A stretch of 64,000 nucleotides of DNA from Oceanihabitans sp. IOP_32 (GCF_009498295.1 NZ_CP040813.1:2239001-2303000); one strand, 5' to 3'; counted from the first letter of the stretch, positions 46,612-58,760 are shown. Numbers and translations: made by a program. Notes: generated by a model from the sequence alone, not told the origin.

Positions 46612-49600
46612 ATGTTATCAACACAAGCTGAAAGATTAAATTTCTCATCTATTGTAAATAGAACAGAATATCCAGATTTCTTGGATATTCAGATAAAATC
46701 CTTCCAGGATTTTTTCCAGTTAGAAACGAAATCAGAAGAAAGAGGTGATGAAGGGCTCTACAATACCTTCATGGAAAACTTTCCAATCACAGATTCACGT
46801 AATCAATTCGTACTAGAATTTTTGGATTACTTTGTAGATCCACCTAGATATGCTATAGAAGAGTGTATTGAGCGTGGACTTACGTATAGCGTTCCGCTTA
46901 AAGCGAGGCTAAAATTATATTGTACAGACCCTGAACATGAGGATTTCGAAACTATTGTTCAAGATGTATATTTAGGTACTATCCCGTACATGACACCTTC
47001 TGGTACATTCTGCATAAATGGTGCCGAACGCGTTGTTGTATCTCAATTACACCGTTCTCCTGGTGTGTTTTTCGGGCAGTCTTTTCATGCCAATGGTACG
47101 AAATTATATTCTGCAAGAGTAATTCCTTTTAAAGGCTCTTGGATTGAATTTGCGACAGACATCAATCAAGTGATGTATGCCTATATCGATAGAAAGAAAA
47201 AATTACCTGTAACAACATTGTTTAGAGCTATTGGCTTTGAACGTGATAAAGATATTCTTGAAATCTTTGATCTCGCAGAAGAGGTGAAAGTTTCAAAAAC
47301 AGGCTTAAAGAAATATTTAGGACGTAAATTAGCAGCACGTGTGCTTAATACGTGGCACGAAGATTTTGTAGATGAAGACACTGGAGAGGTGGTGTCTATT
47401 GAGCGTAACGAAATTGTGCTTGACCGTGATATTGTTCTAGACAAAGAAAATATTGAAGAAATTCTTGAAGCCGAAGTAAAAACCGTGCTTTTACACAAAG
47501 AAACTTCAGAGCAAGGCGATTATGCTATTATCCATAACACCCTGCAAAAAGATCCAACAAACTCTGAGAAAGAGGCTGTTGAACATATTTATAGACAACT
47601 ACGTAATGCCGAGCCGCCAGATGAAGAGACAGCACGTGGTATTATAGACAAATTATTCTTTAGTGATCAACGTTACTCTTTAGGTGAAGTAGGTCGTTAC
47701 AGAATGAATAAAAAGTTAGGTTTAGATATTGGAATGGACAAGCAAGTGCTTACCAAAGAAGATATTATAACCATCATAAAATATTTAATTGAGTTAATCA
47801 ATTCTAAAGCAGAGATTGATGATATCGATCACCTATCAAACCGTCGTGTACGTACTGTTGGTGAACAGTTATCATCTCAGTTTGGCGTTGGTTTATCACG
47901 TATGGCGAGAACTATTCGCGAACGTATGAACGTTCGTGATAATGAGGTGTTTACGCCAATAGATTTAATTAATGCTAAGACGCTATCGTCTGTTATTAAT
48001 TCGTTCTTTGGGACTAACCAACTGTCTCAGTTTATGGACCAAACCAATCCACTTGCCGAAATTACGCACAAGCGTCGTTTGTCTGCTCTTGGACCAGGTG
48101 GGTTATCTCGTGAAAGAGCAGGTTTCGAAGTTCGTGATGTGCATTACACACATTACGGTCGTTTATGTCCTATTGAAACGCCAGAGGGACCAAATATTGG
48201 TTTGATCTCGTCACTATCCGTATTCGCTAAAGTGAATAGTATGGGCTTTATTGAAACACCTTATCGAAAAGTAACCGATGGGGTTGTAGATATTAAAAAT
48301 GCCCCAGTGTACTTGAGTGCAGAAGAAGAAGAAGATAAATTAATCGCACAAGCTACAGTTAAGGTAGATCATGATGGGAAGATTTCGCACGATAAGGTTA
48401 TTGCTAGAATGGAAGGCGATTTCCCTGTTATCGAACCAGAAGAATTGCACTATACAGATGTTGCACCAAATCAAATTTCATCGATCTCGGCGTCGTTAAT
48501 TCCATTCTTGGAGCACGATGATGCGAATAGAGCCTTGATGGGATCTAACATGATGCGTCAGGCGGTACCGTTGTTGCGAGTAGATGCTCCAATTGTGGGT
48601 ACGGGCTTAGAGCGCCAAGTGGCATCAGATTCACGTGTATTAATAAATGCTGAAGGTAATGGTGTAGTGTTGTATGTTGATGCTAACGAAATTAAAATAC
48701 AATACGAAAGAACCGAAGATGAAGCTAAGGTAAGTTTTGATAGTGATACCAAAACCTATAAATTGGTTAAATTTAGAAAAACCAATCAAGGAACCACTAT
48801 AAACCTGAAACCAATTGTGGTTAAAGGTGATAAAGTAACTAAAGGTCAGGTGCTTTGTGAAGGTTATGCTACACAAAAAGGCGAATTAGCTTTAGGTAGA
48901 AATATGAAAGTGGCCTTCATGCCATGGAAAGGATACAATTTCGAGGATGCCATTGTAATTTCAGAGAAGGTTGTACGTGAAGATATTTTCACTTCTATTC
49001 ATATCGACGAGTATTCGTTAGAAGTAAGAGATACTAAATTAGGTAACGAAGAACTAACAAACGATATTCCTAATGTTTCAGAAGAGGCGACAAAAGACCT
49101 AGATGAGTACGGTATGATTCGCGTTGGAGCCGAGGTAAAACCTGGTGATATCTTAATAGGTAAAATTACACCTAAAGGAGAATCAGATCCAACACCTGAA
49201 GAAAAATTACTACGTGCTATATTTGGTGATAAAGCAGGCGACGTTAAAGATGCTTCTTTAAAGGCTTCACCGTCATTACACGGTGTAGTTATTGAAAAGA
49301 AATTATTTTCAAAAGCCGTTAAAGACAAACGCAAAAGAGCGCAAGATAAAGACGATATTCTGCAATTAGAAGGTCGTTACGATGCTAAGTTTGATGAATT
49401 AAAAGCCGTTTTAATCGAAAAGCTTTTCGCTATTGTAAATGGCAAAACGGCGCAAGGTATTTTTAATGATTTAGGTGAAGAAGTATTACCAAAGGGTAAA
49501 AAATTCACACTTAAAATGTTAAATGCCGTCGATGATTACGCACATTTAGTATCTGGAAAATGGACAACCGATGACTATACTAATAAGCTTGTTGCCGATT

Positions 49601-50424
49601 TAATACACAACTATAAAATTAAAGAAAACGACCTACAAGGGGCTTTACGTCGTGAGAAGTTTACTATTTCTGTAGGCGATGAGTTACCATCGGGAATTAT
49701 AAAACTTGCCAAAGTTTATATTGCTAAAAAGCGTAAACTAAAAGTTGGTGATAAGATGGCGGGTCGCCACGGTAACAAAGGTATTGTTGCACGTATTGTA
49801 CGTCAAGAAGACATGCCTTTCTTAGAAGATGGAACACCTGTTGATATTGTTCTAAATCCACTTGGGGTACCATCCCGTATGAATATTGGTCAGATTTACG
49901 AAACCGTTTTGGGTTGGGCTGGTCAGAAATTAGGTCAAACTTATGCAACACCAATTTTTGATGGGGCGGAGATTGATCAAATTAACGAACTAACCGATAA
50001 AGCTGGAATTCCAAGATACGGGCATACGTACCTGTACGATGGAGGAACCGGACAGCGTTTCGATCAACCAGCAACTGTTGGGGTGATTTATATGCTTAAA
50101 CTAGGGCATATGGTAGACGATAAGATGCACGCGCGTTCTATTGGACCTTACTCATTAATTACACAGCAACCGCTTGGTGGTAAAGCACAATTTGGTGGAC
50201 AGCGTTTTGGTGAGATGGAAGTTTGGGCACTTGAGGCTTATGGCGCATCAAGTACCTTACGTGAAATTCTAACTGTGAAATCTGATGATGTCATTGGAAG
50301 AGCCAAAACTTACGAAGCAATTGTAAAAGGCGAACCAATGCCAGATCCAGGATTACCAGAATCCTTCAACGTACTTATGCACGAATTGAAAGGTTTAGCG
50401 TTGGATATCAGATTAGAGGAGTAA
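46612..50424 (+). CDS. rpoB: RNA polymerase beta subunit
   Basis: 1270 aa from the ATG at 46612; the TTG one codon earlier is an unlikely start. Landmarks: the rifampicin region [31 protein letters not shown] near residue 465, [25 protein letters not shown], the [10 protein letters not shown] region near residue 1045, and the C-terminal [24 protein letters not shown]. The rifampicin pocket residues look wild-type ([17 protein letters not shown]). Length is typical for Flavobacteriia. Confidence 0.98.
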   Translation: MLSTQAERLNFSSIVNRTEYPDFLDIQIKSFQDFFQLETKSEERGDEGLYNTFMENFPITDSRNQFVLEFLDYFVDPPRYAIEECIERGLTYSVPLKARLKLYCTDPEHEDFETIVQDVYLGTIPYMTPSGTFCINGAERVVVSQLHRSPGVFFGQSFHANGTKLYSARVIPFKGSWIEFATDINQVMYAYIDRKKKLPVTTLFRAIGFERDKDILEIFDLAEEVKVSKTGLKKYLGRKLAARVLNTWHEDFVDEDTGEVVSIERNEIVLDRDIVLDKENIEEILEAEVKTVLLHKETSEQGDYAIIHNTLQKDPTNSEKEAVEHIYRQLRNAEPPDEETARGIIDKLFFSDQRYSLGEVGRYRMNKKLGLDIGMDKQVLTKEDIITIIKYLIELINSKAEIDDIDHLSNRRVRTVGEQLSSQFGVGLSRMARTIRERMNVRDNEVFTPIDLINAKTLSSVINSFFGTNQLSQFMDQTNPLAEITHKRRLSALGPGGLSRERAGFEVRDVHYTHYGRLCPIETPEGPNIGLISSLSVFAKVNSMGFIETPYRKVTDGVVDIKNAPVYLSAEEEEDKLIAQATVKVDHDGKISHDKVIARMEGDFPVIEPEELHYTDVAPNQISSISASLIPFLEHDDANRALMGSNMMRQAVPLLRVDAPIVGTGLERQVASDSRVLINAEGNGVVLYVDANEIKIQYERTEDEAKVSFDSDTKTYKLVKFRKTNQGTTINLKPIVVKGDKVTKGQVLCEGYATQKGELALGRNMKVAFMPWKGYNFEDAIVISEKVVREDIFTSIHIDEYSLEVRDTKLGNEELTNDIPNVSEEATKDLDEYGMIRVGAEVKPGDILIGKITPKGESDPTPEEKLLRAIFGDKAGDVKDASLKASPSLHGVVIEKKLFSKAVKDKRKRAQDKDDILQLEGRYDAKFDELKAVLIEKLFAIVNGKTAQGIFNDLGEEVLPKGKKFTLKMLNAVDDYAHLVSGKWTTDDYTNKLVADLIHNYKIKENDLQGALRREKFTISVGDELPSGIIKLAKVYIAKKRKLKVGDKMAGRHGNKGIVARIVRQEDMPFLEDGTPVDIVLNPLGVPSRMNIGQIYETVLGWAGQKLGQTYATPIFDGAEIDQINELTDKAGIPRYGHTYLYDGGTGQRFDQPATVGVIYMLKLGHMVDDKMHARSIGPYSLITQQPLGGKAQFGGQRFGEMEVWALEAYGASSTLREILTVKSDDVIGRAKTYEAIVKGEPMPDPGLPESFNVLMHELKGLALDIRLEE

Positions 50425-50442
50425 AAAAATAGTTGGCAGTCG

Positions 50443-50482
50443 CAACGTTCAGAATTTAGTTTAATCGACGCTCTGAACGTTG
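50443..50482 (+). other. Perfect 11-bp stem-loop in the rpoB-rpoC spacer
   Basis: CAACGTTCAGA and TCTGAACGTTG are perfect inverted repeats around an 18-base loop. No T run follows, so it is more likely an RNA processing or stability element than a terminator. The rpoC ATG is 25 bases downstream. Confidence 0.65.
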
Positions 50483-50507
50483 AGACCAAGACTGAAAACT
50501 TAAGAAA

Positions 50508-53500
50508 ATGGCAAAAAAACAAGATAAGTATACTGTAAAGAGATTTAACCAAATCTCTATTGGTTTAGCCTCACCAGAATCTATTTTAGCAGAATCAAGA
50601 GGTGAAGTTTTAAAACCAGAAACTATTAATTATCGAACGCACAAACCAGAGAGAGATGGTTTGTTTTGCGAGCGTATATTTGGCCCTGTTAAGGATTACG
50701 AATGTGCTTGTGGAAAATATAAAAGAATTCGTTACAAAGGTATTGTTTGCGACCGCTGTGGTGTAGAAGTAACCGAAAAGAAAGTTCGTCGCGACCGTGT
50801 GGGGCATATCGACTTAGTTGTTCCTGTAGCTCATATTTGGTATTTCCGTTCTTTACCAAACAAAATTGGGTATTTATTAGGCTTACCGTCTAAGAAGTTA
50901 GATATGATTATCTACTACGAACGGTATGTGGTAATACAACCTGGAAATGCTAAAAATGAAGAAGGTGAGCCATTACAAAAATTGGATTTCCTTACCGAAG
51001 AAGAATACTTAAATATTCTTGAAACTCTTCCTCAAGATAATCAATATCTAGAAGACACCGACCCTAATAAGTTTATTGCAAAAATGGGAGCCGAGTGTTT
51101 AATCGATCTTTTGGCTAGAATTGACTTAGAAGCACTGTCTTACGAGTTGCGTCATAAAGCCAATACAGAAACTTCTAAACAACGTAAAACAGAAGCTTTA
51201 AAACGCTTACAGGTTGTTGGTGCGTTGCGCGATTCAAATAAAAATCGAGAAAATCTTCCAGAATGGATGATTCTAAAAGTGATTCCTATTATTCCGCCAG
51301 AATTACGTCCATTGGTACCGTTAGATGGTGGTCGTTTTGCGACTTCAGATTTAAACGATTTATACCGTCGTGTAATTATTCGAAATAATCGTTTAAAGAG
51401 ACTGGTGGAGATTAAAGCTCCTGAAGTTATTTTACGTAACGAGAAACGTATGTTACAAGAATCTGTAGATTCGTTACTTGATAACACACGTAAATCTTCG
51501 GCTGTAAAAACAGATTCTAACAGACCGCTAAAATCCTTATCCGACTCCTTGAAAGGTAAGCAAGGGCGTTTTCGTCAAAACTTACTAGGTAAGCGTGTCG
51601 ATTATTCTGCGCGTTCTGTAATTGTTGTGGGACCAGAATTAAGGTTGTTCGAATGTGGTATCCCTAAAGATATGGCAGCCGAATTATACAAACCTTTTGT
51701 CATTAGAAAACTAATTGAAAGAGGTATTGTAAAAACTGTAAAATCTGCAAAGAAAATTATAGATAAAAGAGAACCTGTAGTTTGGGATATTTTAGAGAAT
51801 GTTTTAAAAGGACATCCAATCCTTTTAAACCGTGCACCTACATTACACAGACTCGGTATTCAAGCTTTCCAACCAAAATTAATTGAAGGAAAAGCGATAC
51901 AATTACACCCATTAGTATGTACAGCATTTAACGCCGATTTTGATGGTGATCAAATGGCAGTACATTTACCTCTTGGTCCAGAAGCTATTTTAGAATGTCA
52001 ATTATTAATGTTGGCATCTCATAATATATTAAATCCAGCTAATGGATCTCCAGTAACGGTACCATCACAAGATATGGTATTGGGGCTTTATTACATGACT
52101 AAGTTACGCAAGTCTACACCGGAGGTTCCAGTTAAAGGTGAAGGATTGACGTTCTATTCTCCAGAAGAAGTAATTATTGCTTACAACGAGAAAAAAGTCG
52201 ATTTAAATGCTGGTATTAAAGTAAGAACCATCGATATTAATGCTGATGGAAAATTAGCACCAGCAATTATAGAAACTACAGTAGGGCGTGTGTTATTTAA
52301 CCAACATGTACCAGAAGCTGCTGGATATATTAATGAGGTCCTTACCAAAAAATCTTTAAGAGATATTATTGGTAATATTTTGAAGTACACTTCGGTTCCA
52401 GAAACCGCAGATTTCTTAGATGCTATTAGAACCTTAGGATTTAAATTTGCATTCCAGGGCGGACTATCATTTAGCTTAGGGGATATTATTATTCCACCAG
52501 AAAAGCAAAACATGATTGATAAGGCTAACGGATTAGTTGATGGTATTACCGGTAACTACAACATGGGACTTATAACCAATAACGAGCGTTATAACCAGGT
52601 TATTGATATTTGGACCTCTACCAATGCCGAGTTAACAGAACTTTCTATGAAACGAATTCGAGAAGACCAACAAGGGTTTAACTCGGTGTATATGATGTTA
52701 GATTCTGGAGCTCGTGGATCGAAAGAACAAATTCGTCAGCTAACAGGTATGCGTGGTTTAATGGCTAAACCAAAAAAGACCAGTGCTGGTGGTGGAGAAA
52801 TTATTGAAAATCCAATTCTTTCTAACTTTAAAGAAGGTCTTTCTATTTTAGAGTACTTTATTTCTACTCACGGTGCCCGTAAAGGTCTTGCAGATACCGC
52901 TCTTAAAACTGCCGATGCTGGTTATTTAACACGTCGTTTAGTGGATGTCTCTCAAGATGTTATTGTGAATTCTGAAGATTGTGGCACTTTAAGAGGTGTT
53001 GAAGTTGAAGCGCTAAAAAAGAATGATGAAGTTGTTGAGACCTTACAAGAAAGAATTGTAGGACGTGTATCTTTAAACGATGTTTATGATCCGTTAACAG
53101 ACGAATTATTAGTCTCTGCTGGTGAACTCATTGAAGACGATATCGCCAAGTCTATTGAGGCTTCTCCAATTGATGCTATAGAAGTACGTTCGGCATTAAC
53201 TTGTGAGGCTTTAAAAGGTATTTGTGCTAAATGTTACGGTCGTAACCTAGCAACTGGTAAAATGGTGCAACGCGGTGAAGCCGTAGGGGTTGTGGCAGCA
53301 CAATCTATTGGAGAGCCAGGAACTCAGTTAACATTACGTACTTTCCACGTAGGTGGTATTGCAGGAAGCATTTCAGAAGATAATAAATTAGCTGTAAAAT
53401 TCGACGGTATTGCCGAAATTGAAGATTTAAAAACAGTTAAAGGTAAAGATACAGAAGGAAACGACATCGATATTGTTATTTCTCGTACTTCAGAAATTAA

Positions 53501-54809
53501 GCTTGTAGATAAGAAAACAGGTATTGTTTTAAGTACCAACAATATCCCTTACGGTTCTACCATATACATTAAAAATGGCGACACACTAAGTAAAGGCGAT
53601 GTGGTTTGTTCTTGGGATCCTTATAACGGTGTTATTATATCAGAATTCGCTGGTAAGGTGCGCTATGAAAATATTGAACAAGGGGTAACCTACCAAGTAG
53701 AAATTGATGAGCAAACTGGTTTCCAAGAGAAAGTAATATCCGAATCTCGAAATAAGAAGCTCATACCTACACTTCATATTGAAGATGCTAAAGGGGCCGT
53801 GATTCGTTCGTATAACTTACCAGTTGGAGCACATATTATGATTGATGATGGTGAGGATATTATAATTGGTAAAATTTTAGTAAAAATACCTCGTAAATCT
53901 GCTAGATCTGGTGATATTACTGGAGGTTTACCACGTGTAACAGAGCTTTTCGAAGCGCGTAACCCTTCAAATCCAGCAGTTGTAAGTGCTATTGATGGTG
54001 TGGTATCTTTCGGAAAAATTAAACGAGGAAACCGTGAGATTATAGTAGAGTCTAAAACCGGAGATATTAAGAAATACTTAATTAAATTATCGAGTCAGAT
54101 TCTGGTTCAAGAAAATGATTTTGTAAAAGCAGGTATGCCTTTATCAGATGGATCTATCACGCCAAACGATATTTTAAATATAAAAGGCCCTTCTGCGGTA
54201 CAACAATATCTAGTTAACGAAGTACAAGAAGTATATCGTTTACAGGGCGTGAAAATTAACGATAAGCACTTCGAGGTTGTTGTAAGACAAATGATGCGTA
54301 AGGTTAGAATTATTGACTCTGGTGATACCATGTTCTTAGAAGATCAATTGGTTCATAAATCAGATTTCATTAAAGAAAATGATGAGATTTTTGGTATGAA
54401 AGTGATTGAAGATGCTGGAGACTCTACAAACTTAAAAGCGGGACAAGTCGTTTCGCCAAGAGAGTTAAGAGACGAAAATTCTATTTTACGAAGAGAAGAT
54501 AAAAATCTTGTAGTCGCTAGAGATGTACAACCAGCTACAGCAACACCTATACTACAAGGTATTACTAGAGCATCGCTCCAAACAAAATCATTTATTTCTG
54601 CAGCGTCGTTCCAAGAAACTACTAAAGTTTTAAACGAGGCCGCTGTAGCAGGAAAAGTAGATGCCTTAGAAGGACTTAAAGAAAATGTAATTGTTGGTCA
54701 TAGAATTCCAGCAGGTACAGGTATGCGTGATTATGCGGATATTATTGTAGGTTCTAAAGAGGAATTTGATGAAATGATGCAAGTAAAAAAAGAATTAAAC
54801 TATAACTAA
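50508..54809 (+). CDS. rpoC: RNA polymerase beta' subunit
   Basis: 1433 aa. N-terminal zinc ribbon [41 protein letters not shown], the catalytic magnesium loop [12 protein letters not shown] with D477, D479 and D481, bridge-helix/trigger-loop regions, the second zinc site with [15 protein letters not shown], and [19 protein letters not shown] (here QSIGEPGTQ). Single uninterrupted gene of normal Bacteroidota length. Confidence 0.98.
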   Translation: MAKKQDKYTVKRFNQISIGLASPESILAESRGEVLKPETINYRTHKPERDGLFCERIFGPVKDYECACGKYKRIRYKGIVCDRCGVEVTEKKVRRDRVGHIDLVVPVAHIWYFRSLPNKIGYLLGLPSKKLDMIIYYERYVVIQPGNAKNEEGEPLQKLDFLTEEEYLNILETLPQDNQYLEDTDPNKFIAKMGAECLIDLLARIDLEALSYELRHKANTETSKQRKTEALKRLQVVGALRDSNKNRENLPEWMILKVIPIIPPELRPLVPLDGGRFATSDLNDLYRRVIIRNNRLKRLVEIKAPEVILRNEKRMLQESVDSLLDNTRKSSAVKTDSNRPLKSLSDSLKGKQGRFRQNLLGKRVDYSARSVIVVGPELRLFECGIPKDMAAELYKPFVIRKLIERGIVKTVKSAKKIIDKREPVVWDILENVLKGHPILLNRAPTLHRLGIQAFQPKLIEGKAIQLHPLVCTAFNADFDGDQMAVHLPLGPEAILECQLLMLASHNILNPANGSPVTVPSQDMVLGLYYMTKLRKSTPEVPVKGEGLTFYSPEEVIIAYNEKKVDLNAGIKVRTIDINADGKLAPAIIETTVGRVLFNQHVPEAAGYINEVLTKKSLRDIIGNILKYTSVPETADFLDAIRTLGFKFAFQGGLSFSLGDIIIPPEKQNMIDKANGLVDGITGNYNMGLITNNERYNQVIDIWTSTNAELTELSMKRIREDQQGFNSVYMMLDSGARGSKEQIRQLTGMRGLMAKPKKTSAGGGEIIENPILSNFKEGLSILEYFISTHGARKGLADTALKTADAGYLTRRLVDVSQDVIVNSEDCGTLRGVEVEALKKNDEVVETLQERIVGRVSLNDVYDPLTDELLVSAGELIEDDIAKSIEASPIDAIEVRSALTCEALKGICAKCYGRNLATGKMVQRGEAVGVVAAQSIGEPGTQLTLRTFHVGGIAGSISEDNKLAVKFDGIAEIEDLKTVKGKDTEGNDIDIVISRTSEIKLVDKKTGIVLSTNNIPYGSTIYIKNGDTLSKGDVVCSWDPYNGVIISEFAGKVRYENIEQGVTYQVEIDEQTGFQEKVISESRNKKLIPTLHIEDAKGAVIRSYNLPVGAHIMIDDGEDIIIGKILVKIPRKSARSGDITGGLPRVTELFEARNPSNPAVVSAIDGVVSFGKIKRGNREIIVESKTGDIKKYLIKLSSQILVQENDFVKAGMPLSDGSITPNDILNIKGPSAVQQYLVNEVQEVYRLQGVKINDKHFEVVVRQMMRKVRIIDSGDTMFLEDQLVHKSDFIKENDEIFGMKVIEDAGDSTNLKAGQVVSPRELRDENSILRREDKNLVVARDVQPATATPILQGITRASLQTKSFISAASFQETTKVLNEAAVAGKVDALEGLKENVIVGHRIPAGTGMRDYADIIVGSKEEFDEMMQVKKELNYN

Positions 54810-54817
54810 TATTTGGT

Positions 54818-54837
54818 ATTCCCGCGAAGGCGGGAAT
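54818..54837 (+). terminator. GC-rich hairpin after rpoC
   Basis: ATTCCCGC and GCGGGAAT form an 8-bp stem on a GAAG tetraloop, 8 bases past the rpoC stop. No T run follows; it probably protects the 3' end while the stem at 54876 terminates. Confidence 0.55.
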
Positions 54838-54875
54838 CTCATAAATAAGAGTTCTATGATAAATAGAAACTAACA

Positions 54876-54910
54876 AAAAGCCTTCATGTAGATTACTTGA
54901 AGGCTTTTTT
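54876..54910 (+). terminator. Terminator of the rpoBC operon
   Basis: AAAAGCCTTCA and TGAAGGCTTTT pair over 11 bp, followed by further T. Confidence 0.8.
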
Positions 54911-54975
54911 ATTTAAACAACGATATATTATTAATAAGTCTTTCACTTTCGTGGAAGTACATAAACTAAATTACA

Positions 54976-55293
54976 ATGGCAGACGAAAAAGAGAAACAAA
55001 AACAGGGACAGATTAATATCGAATTGGATGAGGCTGTTGCAGAAGGTATATACTCTAATTTAGCTATTATAAATCACTCAATATCCGAGTTTGTAGTCGA
55101 TTTTGTGAGCATTATGCCTGGCGTTCCCAAAAGTAAAGTAAAATCAAGAATTATTTTAACACCACAGCATGCTAAACGTTTGCTAAAAGCTTTAAACGAT
55201 AACGTAGCTAGATTTGAATCTACTCACGGCGAAATAAAGGATTATGAGCAACCGCCAATGCCTTTAAATTTTGGACCTACTGGTCAAGCCTAA
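54976..55293 (+). CDS. DUF3467-family protein
   Basis: 105 aa. Recognised from INIELDEAVAEGIYSNLAIINHSISEFVVDFVSIMPG and KVKSRIILTPQHAKRLLKALNDNVARFE. Small cytoplasmic protein of unknown function, regularly found just after rpoC in Bacteroidota. Pro-rich C-terminus. Its own terminator follows in the spacer. Confidence 0.9.
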   Translation: MADEKEKQKQGQINIELDEAVAEGIYSNLAIINHSISEFVVDFVSIMPGVPKSKVKSRIILTPQHAKRLLKALNDNVARFESTHGEIKDYEQPPMPLNFGPTGQA

Positions 55294-55505
55294 AAAAACT
55301 GGTTCTAACATGAATATTGTGGAAACTAAATTTCGATTGCCGGACTTTGCGATTTAAGACATAAAACTAAAGCATTGGTGATAATGGTTTTTATTTCGGA
55401 GGAATCGAGCTGTCAAATTGTCATCAATCGAGGATCTTAGTTCCTTTTGTTCTATGTCCCATTAAGTACATAAAAACTCCTACCCACAGAAATAATAGTA
55501 GAACA

Positions 55506-55540
55506 AAAAAGCCTTTAAAATACACTTTTAAAGGCTTTTT
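55506..55540. terminator. Bidirectional terminator
   Basis: AAAAAGCCTTTAAAA and TTTTAAAGGCTTTTT pair perfectly over 15 bp with the loop TACAC; symmetrical A and T runs let it serve DUF3467 and prfC. Confidence 0.85.
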
Positions 55541-55549
55541 GTTGATATT

Positions 55550-55591
55550 ATACCAATGTTGTTTTGAAATGTCGTATGGTTAATTTGGTAT
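55550..55591 (+). repeat. 42-bp interspersed palindromic element, copy 3
   Basis: Begins ATACCAAT, has the core TTTTGAAATG and ends TTAATTTGGTAT. Same length as the copies at 14787 and 17397. Lies nine bases past a terminator stem. Confidence 0.7.
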
Positions 55592-55623
55592 CATATCTTG
55601 TATTAACAAAATCTAAACCTGTA

Positions 55624-57213
55624 CTAGTCGAATTCAGATGTGAAGTGAAACTTGACGTTCGGATACTTTTGCTGTGTCATTTGTAAGGAAAATGCAGAGT
55701 CGGCCAAAAACACCAATTGATCTTGTTTGTCTTTAGCAAGATAACGTTGCTTAACCCGCACAAACTCTTTGTATTCCTCCGATTTCGCGTTTTTAGGATC
55801 TACCCAGCAGGCTTTAAAGACATTTAAATTCTCATAAGTACATTTCGCACCGTATTCATGCTCTAATCGATATTGAATCACTTCATATTGTAAAGCGCCC
55901 ACGGTACCTATTACTTTTCTTCCGTTAAGTTCTAAAGTAAATAATTGTGCAACGCCTTCATCCATTAACTGGTCAATTCCTTTATAAAGCTGTTTAGATT
56001 TTAATGGGTCGGCATTATTAATATATCTAAAATGCTCTGGAGAGAAACTTGGTACACCCTTATAATTTATAATTTCGCCTTCGGTTAAGGTGTCTCCAAT
56101 TTTAAAATTCCCGGTATCGTGAATACCAACAATGTCTCCGGGGTAAGAAGTATCTACAATTTCTTTTTTCTCGGCAAAAAAGGCATTCGGACTAGAAAAT
56201 TTCATTTTCTTTTTGTTCCTAACATGTAAATATGGCTTGTTTCTTTCAAACATACCAGATACAATTTTTATAAAGGCTAAACGGTCTCTATGGTTTGGAT
56301 CCATATTGGCGTGTATTTTAAAAACAAAACCAGTAAAGGCTTTCTCATCTGGCTTAACTAGACGCTCTTCACTTTGTTTTGCTCTTGGTTTTGGGGCTAT
56401 TTCAACAAAGCAATCTAATAATTCTCTTACACCAAAGTTATTTAAAGCAGAACCGAAGAAAACGGGTTGTAAATCGCCTTCTAAATAGGCTTCCTTATTA
56501 AAATCTGGATAAATACCTTCTACAAGTTCAATTTCTTCTCTTAATGTTTCGGCGGCCTTTTCACCAATTAGGTCGTCTAATTTATTAGAAGATAAATCTG
56601 ATATTTCAATAGTTTCCTCTATATTCCTTCTGCTATCACCGCTAAATAAATTAACATTTTTTTCCCAAATATTGTAAATGCCTTTAAAATCGTAACCCAT
56701 TCCTATAGGGAAACTAAGGGGCACCACTTTTAGTCCTAATTTTTGTTCAATTTCGTCTAATAAATCAAAGGCATCTCGACCTTCACGATCCATTTTGTTA
56801 ATGAACACAATCATCGGGATTTTTCTCATGCGGCAAACCTCAACTAATTTTTCAGTCTGTTCCTCAACACCCTTAGCGACATCTACAACAACAATAACAC
56901 TATCAACAGCAGTTAATGTTCTAAAAGTGTCTTCGGCAAAATCTTTATGTCCTGGTGTATCGAGAATATTAATTTTTATCGCATTATATTCAAAAGCTAA
57001 AACCGAAGTAGCAACCGAGATACCACGTTGGCGCTCGATCTCCATAAAATCACTGGTTGCGCCTTTTTTAATTTTATTACTTTTTACAGCACCAGCCTCT
57101 TGAATAGCACCACCAAAAAGTAATAATTTTTCTGTAAGGGTTGTTTTTCCAGCATCTGGATGTGCAATAATTCCAAAGGTTCGTCTGCGTTGTATTTCTG
57201 ATAAAAAACTCAT
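55624..57213 (-). CDS. prfC: Peptide chain release factor 3
   Basis: 529 aa translational GTPase that recycles RF1/RF2. G1 AHPDAGKT (residues 17-24), switch region ERQRGISVATSV, G3 DTPGHKDFAED, G4 INKMDREGRD, and the RF3 C-terminal part (FAEKKEIVDTSYPGDIVGIHDTGNFKIGDTL, VGALQYEVIQYRLEHEYGAKC). Length matches E. coli RF3, and it lacks the EF-G domain IV. Convergent with DUF3467, divergent from idi. Confidence 0.95.
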   Translation of the reverse strand: MSFLSEIQRRRTFGIIAHPDAGKTTLTEKLLLFGGAIQEAGAVKSNKIKKGATSDFMEIERQRGISVATSVLAFEYNAIKINILDTPGHKDFAEDTFRTLTAVDSVIVVVDVAKGVEEQTEKLVEVCRMRKIPMIVFINKMDREGRDAFDLLDEIEQKLGLKVVPLSFPIGMGYDFKGIYNIWEKNVNLFSGDSRRNIEETIEISDLSSNKLDDLIGEKAAETLREEIELVEGIYPDFNKEAYLEGDLQPVFFGSALNNFGVRELLDCFVEIAPKPRAKQSEERLVKPDEKAFTGFVFKIHANMDPNHRDRLAFIKIVSGMFERNKPYLHVRNKKKMKFSSPNAFFAEKKEIVDTSYPGDIVGIHDTGNFKIGDTLTEGEIINYKGVPSFSPEHFRYINNADPLKSKQLYKGIDQLMDEGVAQLFTLELNGRKVIGTVGALQYEVIQYRLEHEYGAKCTYENLNVFKACWVDPKNAKSEEYKEFVRVKQRYLAKDKQDQLVFLADSAFSLQMTQQKYPNVKFHFTSEFD

Positions 57214-57234
57214 ATATTAATTGTAAATGGGTTG

Positions 57235-57242
57235 CAAAGATA
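57235..57242 (-). promoter_or_regulatory. -7 box of prfC
   Basis: Minus strand TATCTTTG, fitting TAnnTTTG, 22 bases before the start codon; the -33 element is not clear. Confidence 0.4.
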
Positions 57243-57412
57243 CTATTAATAGTATCAATTAAAATACAGCGCTTTTTTATTTTTATGTTAAGTTTAATAA
57301 CATTTCAATATTTACTTGGTATTTTTACAAAACAGGACTCACTTAAAAAAAAAATCTAATTTTTTAATGAAGGGATTCAGAGTTATTACAACAAGATATA
57401 ATTAAGTACAAG

Positions 57413-57943
57413 ATGCAGATTAAAGAAGAACAAGTAATTCTGGTAGACCAAAATGACAATCAAATTGGGCTCATGCCAAAAATGGAAGCACATGAAAAAG
57501 CCTTGTTGCACAGAGCCTTCTCAGTTTTTATTTTTAATGACAAGAATGAATTGATGCTACAACAACGCGCATTACATAAATACCACACGCCTGGACTTTG
57601 GACCAATACCTGCTGTAGCCATCAGCGTGACGGAGAGAGCAATATTGAAGCAGGCAAGCGTCGTTTAATGGAAGAAATGGGTTTTGTAACCGAGTTGAAG
57701 GAGACCACTTCGTTTATTTATAAAGCACCTTTTGACAATGGTTTAACAGAGCATGAATACGATCACATTATGGTAGGACATTACAATGATGCACCTCATA
57801 TAAATCCTGATGAAGTTGCCGATTGGAAATGGATGCCATTAGAAGATGTTAAAAAAGATATTGCGTTACAACCAGAGCTTTATACAGCTTGGTTTAAGAT
57901 TATTTTTAGTAAATTTTACGACCATATTAATCTAAAAACATGA
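57413..57943 (+). CDS. idi: Isopentenyl-diphosphate delta-isomerase, type I
   Basis: 176 aa Nudix-fold enzyme interconverting IPP and DMAPP. Catalytic cysteine in LWTNTCCSHQRDGE, Nudix-like helix AGKRRLMEEMGF, and the glutamate-containing EHEYDHIMVGHY. Length is standard. The queD start overlaps its stop (ATGA), so the two genes are cotranslated. Confidence 0.95.
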   Translation: MQIKEEQVILVDQNDNQIGLMPKMEAHEKALLHRAFSVFIFNDKNELMLQQRALHKYHTPGLWTNTCCSHQRDGESNIEAGKRRLMEEMGFVTELKETTSFIYKAPFDNGLTEHEYDHIMVGHYNDAPHINPDEVADWKWMPLEDVKKDIALQPELYTAWFKIIFSKFYDHINLKT

Positions 57944-58350
57944 AAGTAACTATAAGCAGAAGAGCACACTTTAATGCGGCGCATAGGCTGTATAGAAAAG
58001 ATTGGACAGACGAGAAAAATTTTTTGGTTTTTGGAAAATGTAGTAATCCTAATTTTCATGGACATAATTACGAACTCATCGTTAGTGTTACTGGAGAAAT
58101 TGACCCAGAAACAGGCTATGTAATCGATGTTAAAATTTTAAAAGACATTATTAAAAACAAAATTGAAGATGCCTTCGATCATAAAAACCTAAATATAGAA
58201 GTTCCAGAATTTAAAGATTTAAATCCAACAGCCGAGAATATTGTTGTTGTAATTTACAACAAAATTAAACCGGAGTTAAAAGCCCATTTAGATTTAGAAG
58301 TTATACTTTACGAAACGCCTAGAAATTTTGTAAGCTACTCTGGGAATTAG
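57940..58350 (+). CDS. queD: 6-carboxytetrahydropterin synthase (QueD/PTPS family)
   Basis: 136 aa. Zinc ligands H15 (AHFNAAHRL) and the HGH pair in NPNFHGHNYEL, plus FDHKNLN and the C-terminal EVILYETPRNFVSY. Converts dihydroneopterin triphosphate for queuosine synthesis; some homologues act in pterin metabolism instead. The CxxxHG motif cysteine of QueD is seen as GKCSNPNFHGH. Coupled to idi with a 4-base overlap. Confidence 0.88.
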   Translation: MKVTISRRAHFNAAHRLYRKDWTDEKNFLVFGKCSNPNFHGHNYELIVSVTGEIDPETGYVIDVKILKDIIKNKIEDAFDHKNLNIEVPEFKDLNPTAENIVVVIYNKIKPELKAHLDLEVILYETPRNFVSYSGN

Positions 58351-58445
58351 GCTATACTTTTTAGGTCTTAGTGGTTTAATTTATAAGATTATAAGTTGTT
58401 CTAAAAATACTGTACCTGATAACAGATATTATTTAATAAATTACC

Positions 58446-58453
58446 TATTTTTG
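58446..58453 (+). promoter_or_regulatory. -7 box of the 89-aa protein gene
   Basis: TATTTTTG, 22 bases before the start codon. Confidence 0.45.
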
Positions 58454-58475
58454 TGGCTAAATAAAATTACAATTT

Positions 58476-58745
58476 ATGGCAAATGTTAGAAACCTAAAGA
58501 AAGACATTAATTATGTTTTAGGTGATATTATTGAAGCAGTTTATGTTTGGGAGTATACAAACAAAGATAAAGAAGCTAAAGCGGGAGAAGCAATTATTGA
58601 TGAAGCTATTGAGACATTCGATTCTTTAATAGCTCGAGTAAATGCTAAGCATGTTGAAAATCCGAAAGCTCATTTTAAAGCTATTAATGCCGACTTAGAA
58701 GAAAGAGGAAGAGCATTAATCGATAAAATAAATAAATTAGGATAA
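58476..58745 (+). CDS. Conserved hypothetical 89-aa helical protein
   Basis: No named family recognised. Acidic, all-helical, no membrane segment or signal peptide: DINYVLGDIIEAVYVWEY, then EAIIDEAIETFDSLIARVN and ADLEERGRALIDKINKL. The clean start with its own promoter box and codon use like its neighbours make it a real gene. The next feature is tRNA-Thr, 61 bases on. Confidence 0.8.
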   Translation: MANVRNLKKDINYVLGDIIEAVYVWEYTNKDKEAKAGEAIIDEAIETFDSLIARVNAKHVENPKAHFKAINADLEERGRALIDKINKLG

Positions 58746-58760
58746 TTTTTTAACTTATTG

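Larger units (their letters stand above)
55294..55623. other. Intergenic region with terminator and repeat element
   Basis: 330 bases between convergent genes, holding a bidirectional terminator (55506-55540) and copy 3 of the 42-bp element immediately after it. No gene seen in the first 200 bases. Confidence 0.5.

Noticed and set aside
47181-47498. Minus-strand frames inside rpoB and rpoC (for example 105 codons here)
   Set aside because: They are antisense shadows of strongly conserved genes, with no family match or start context.
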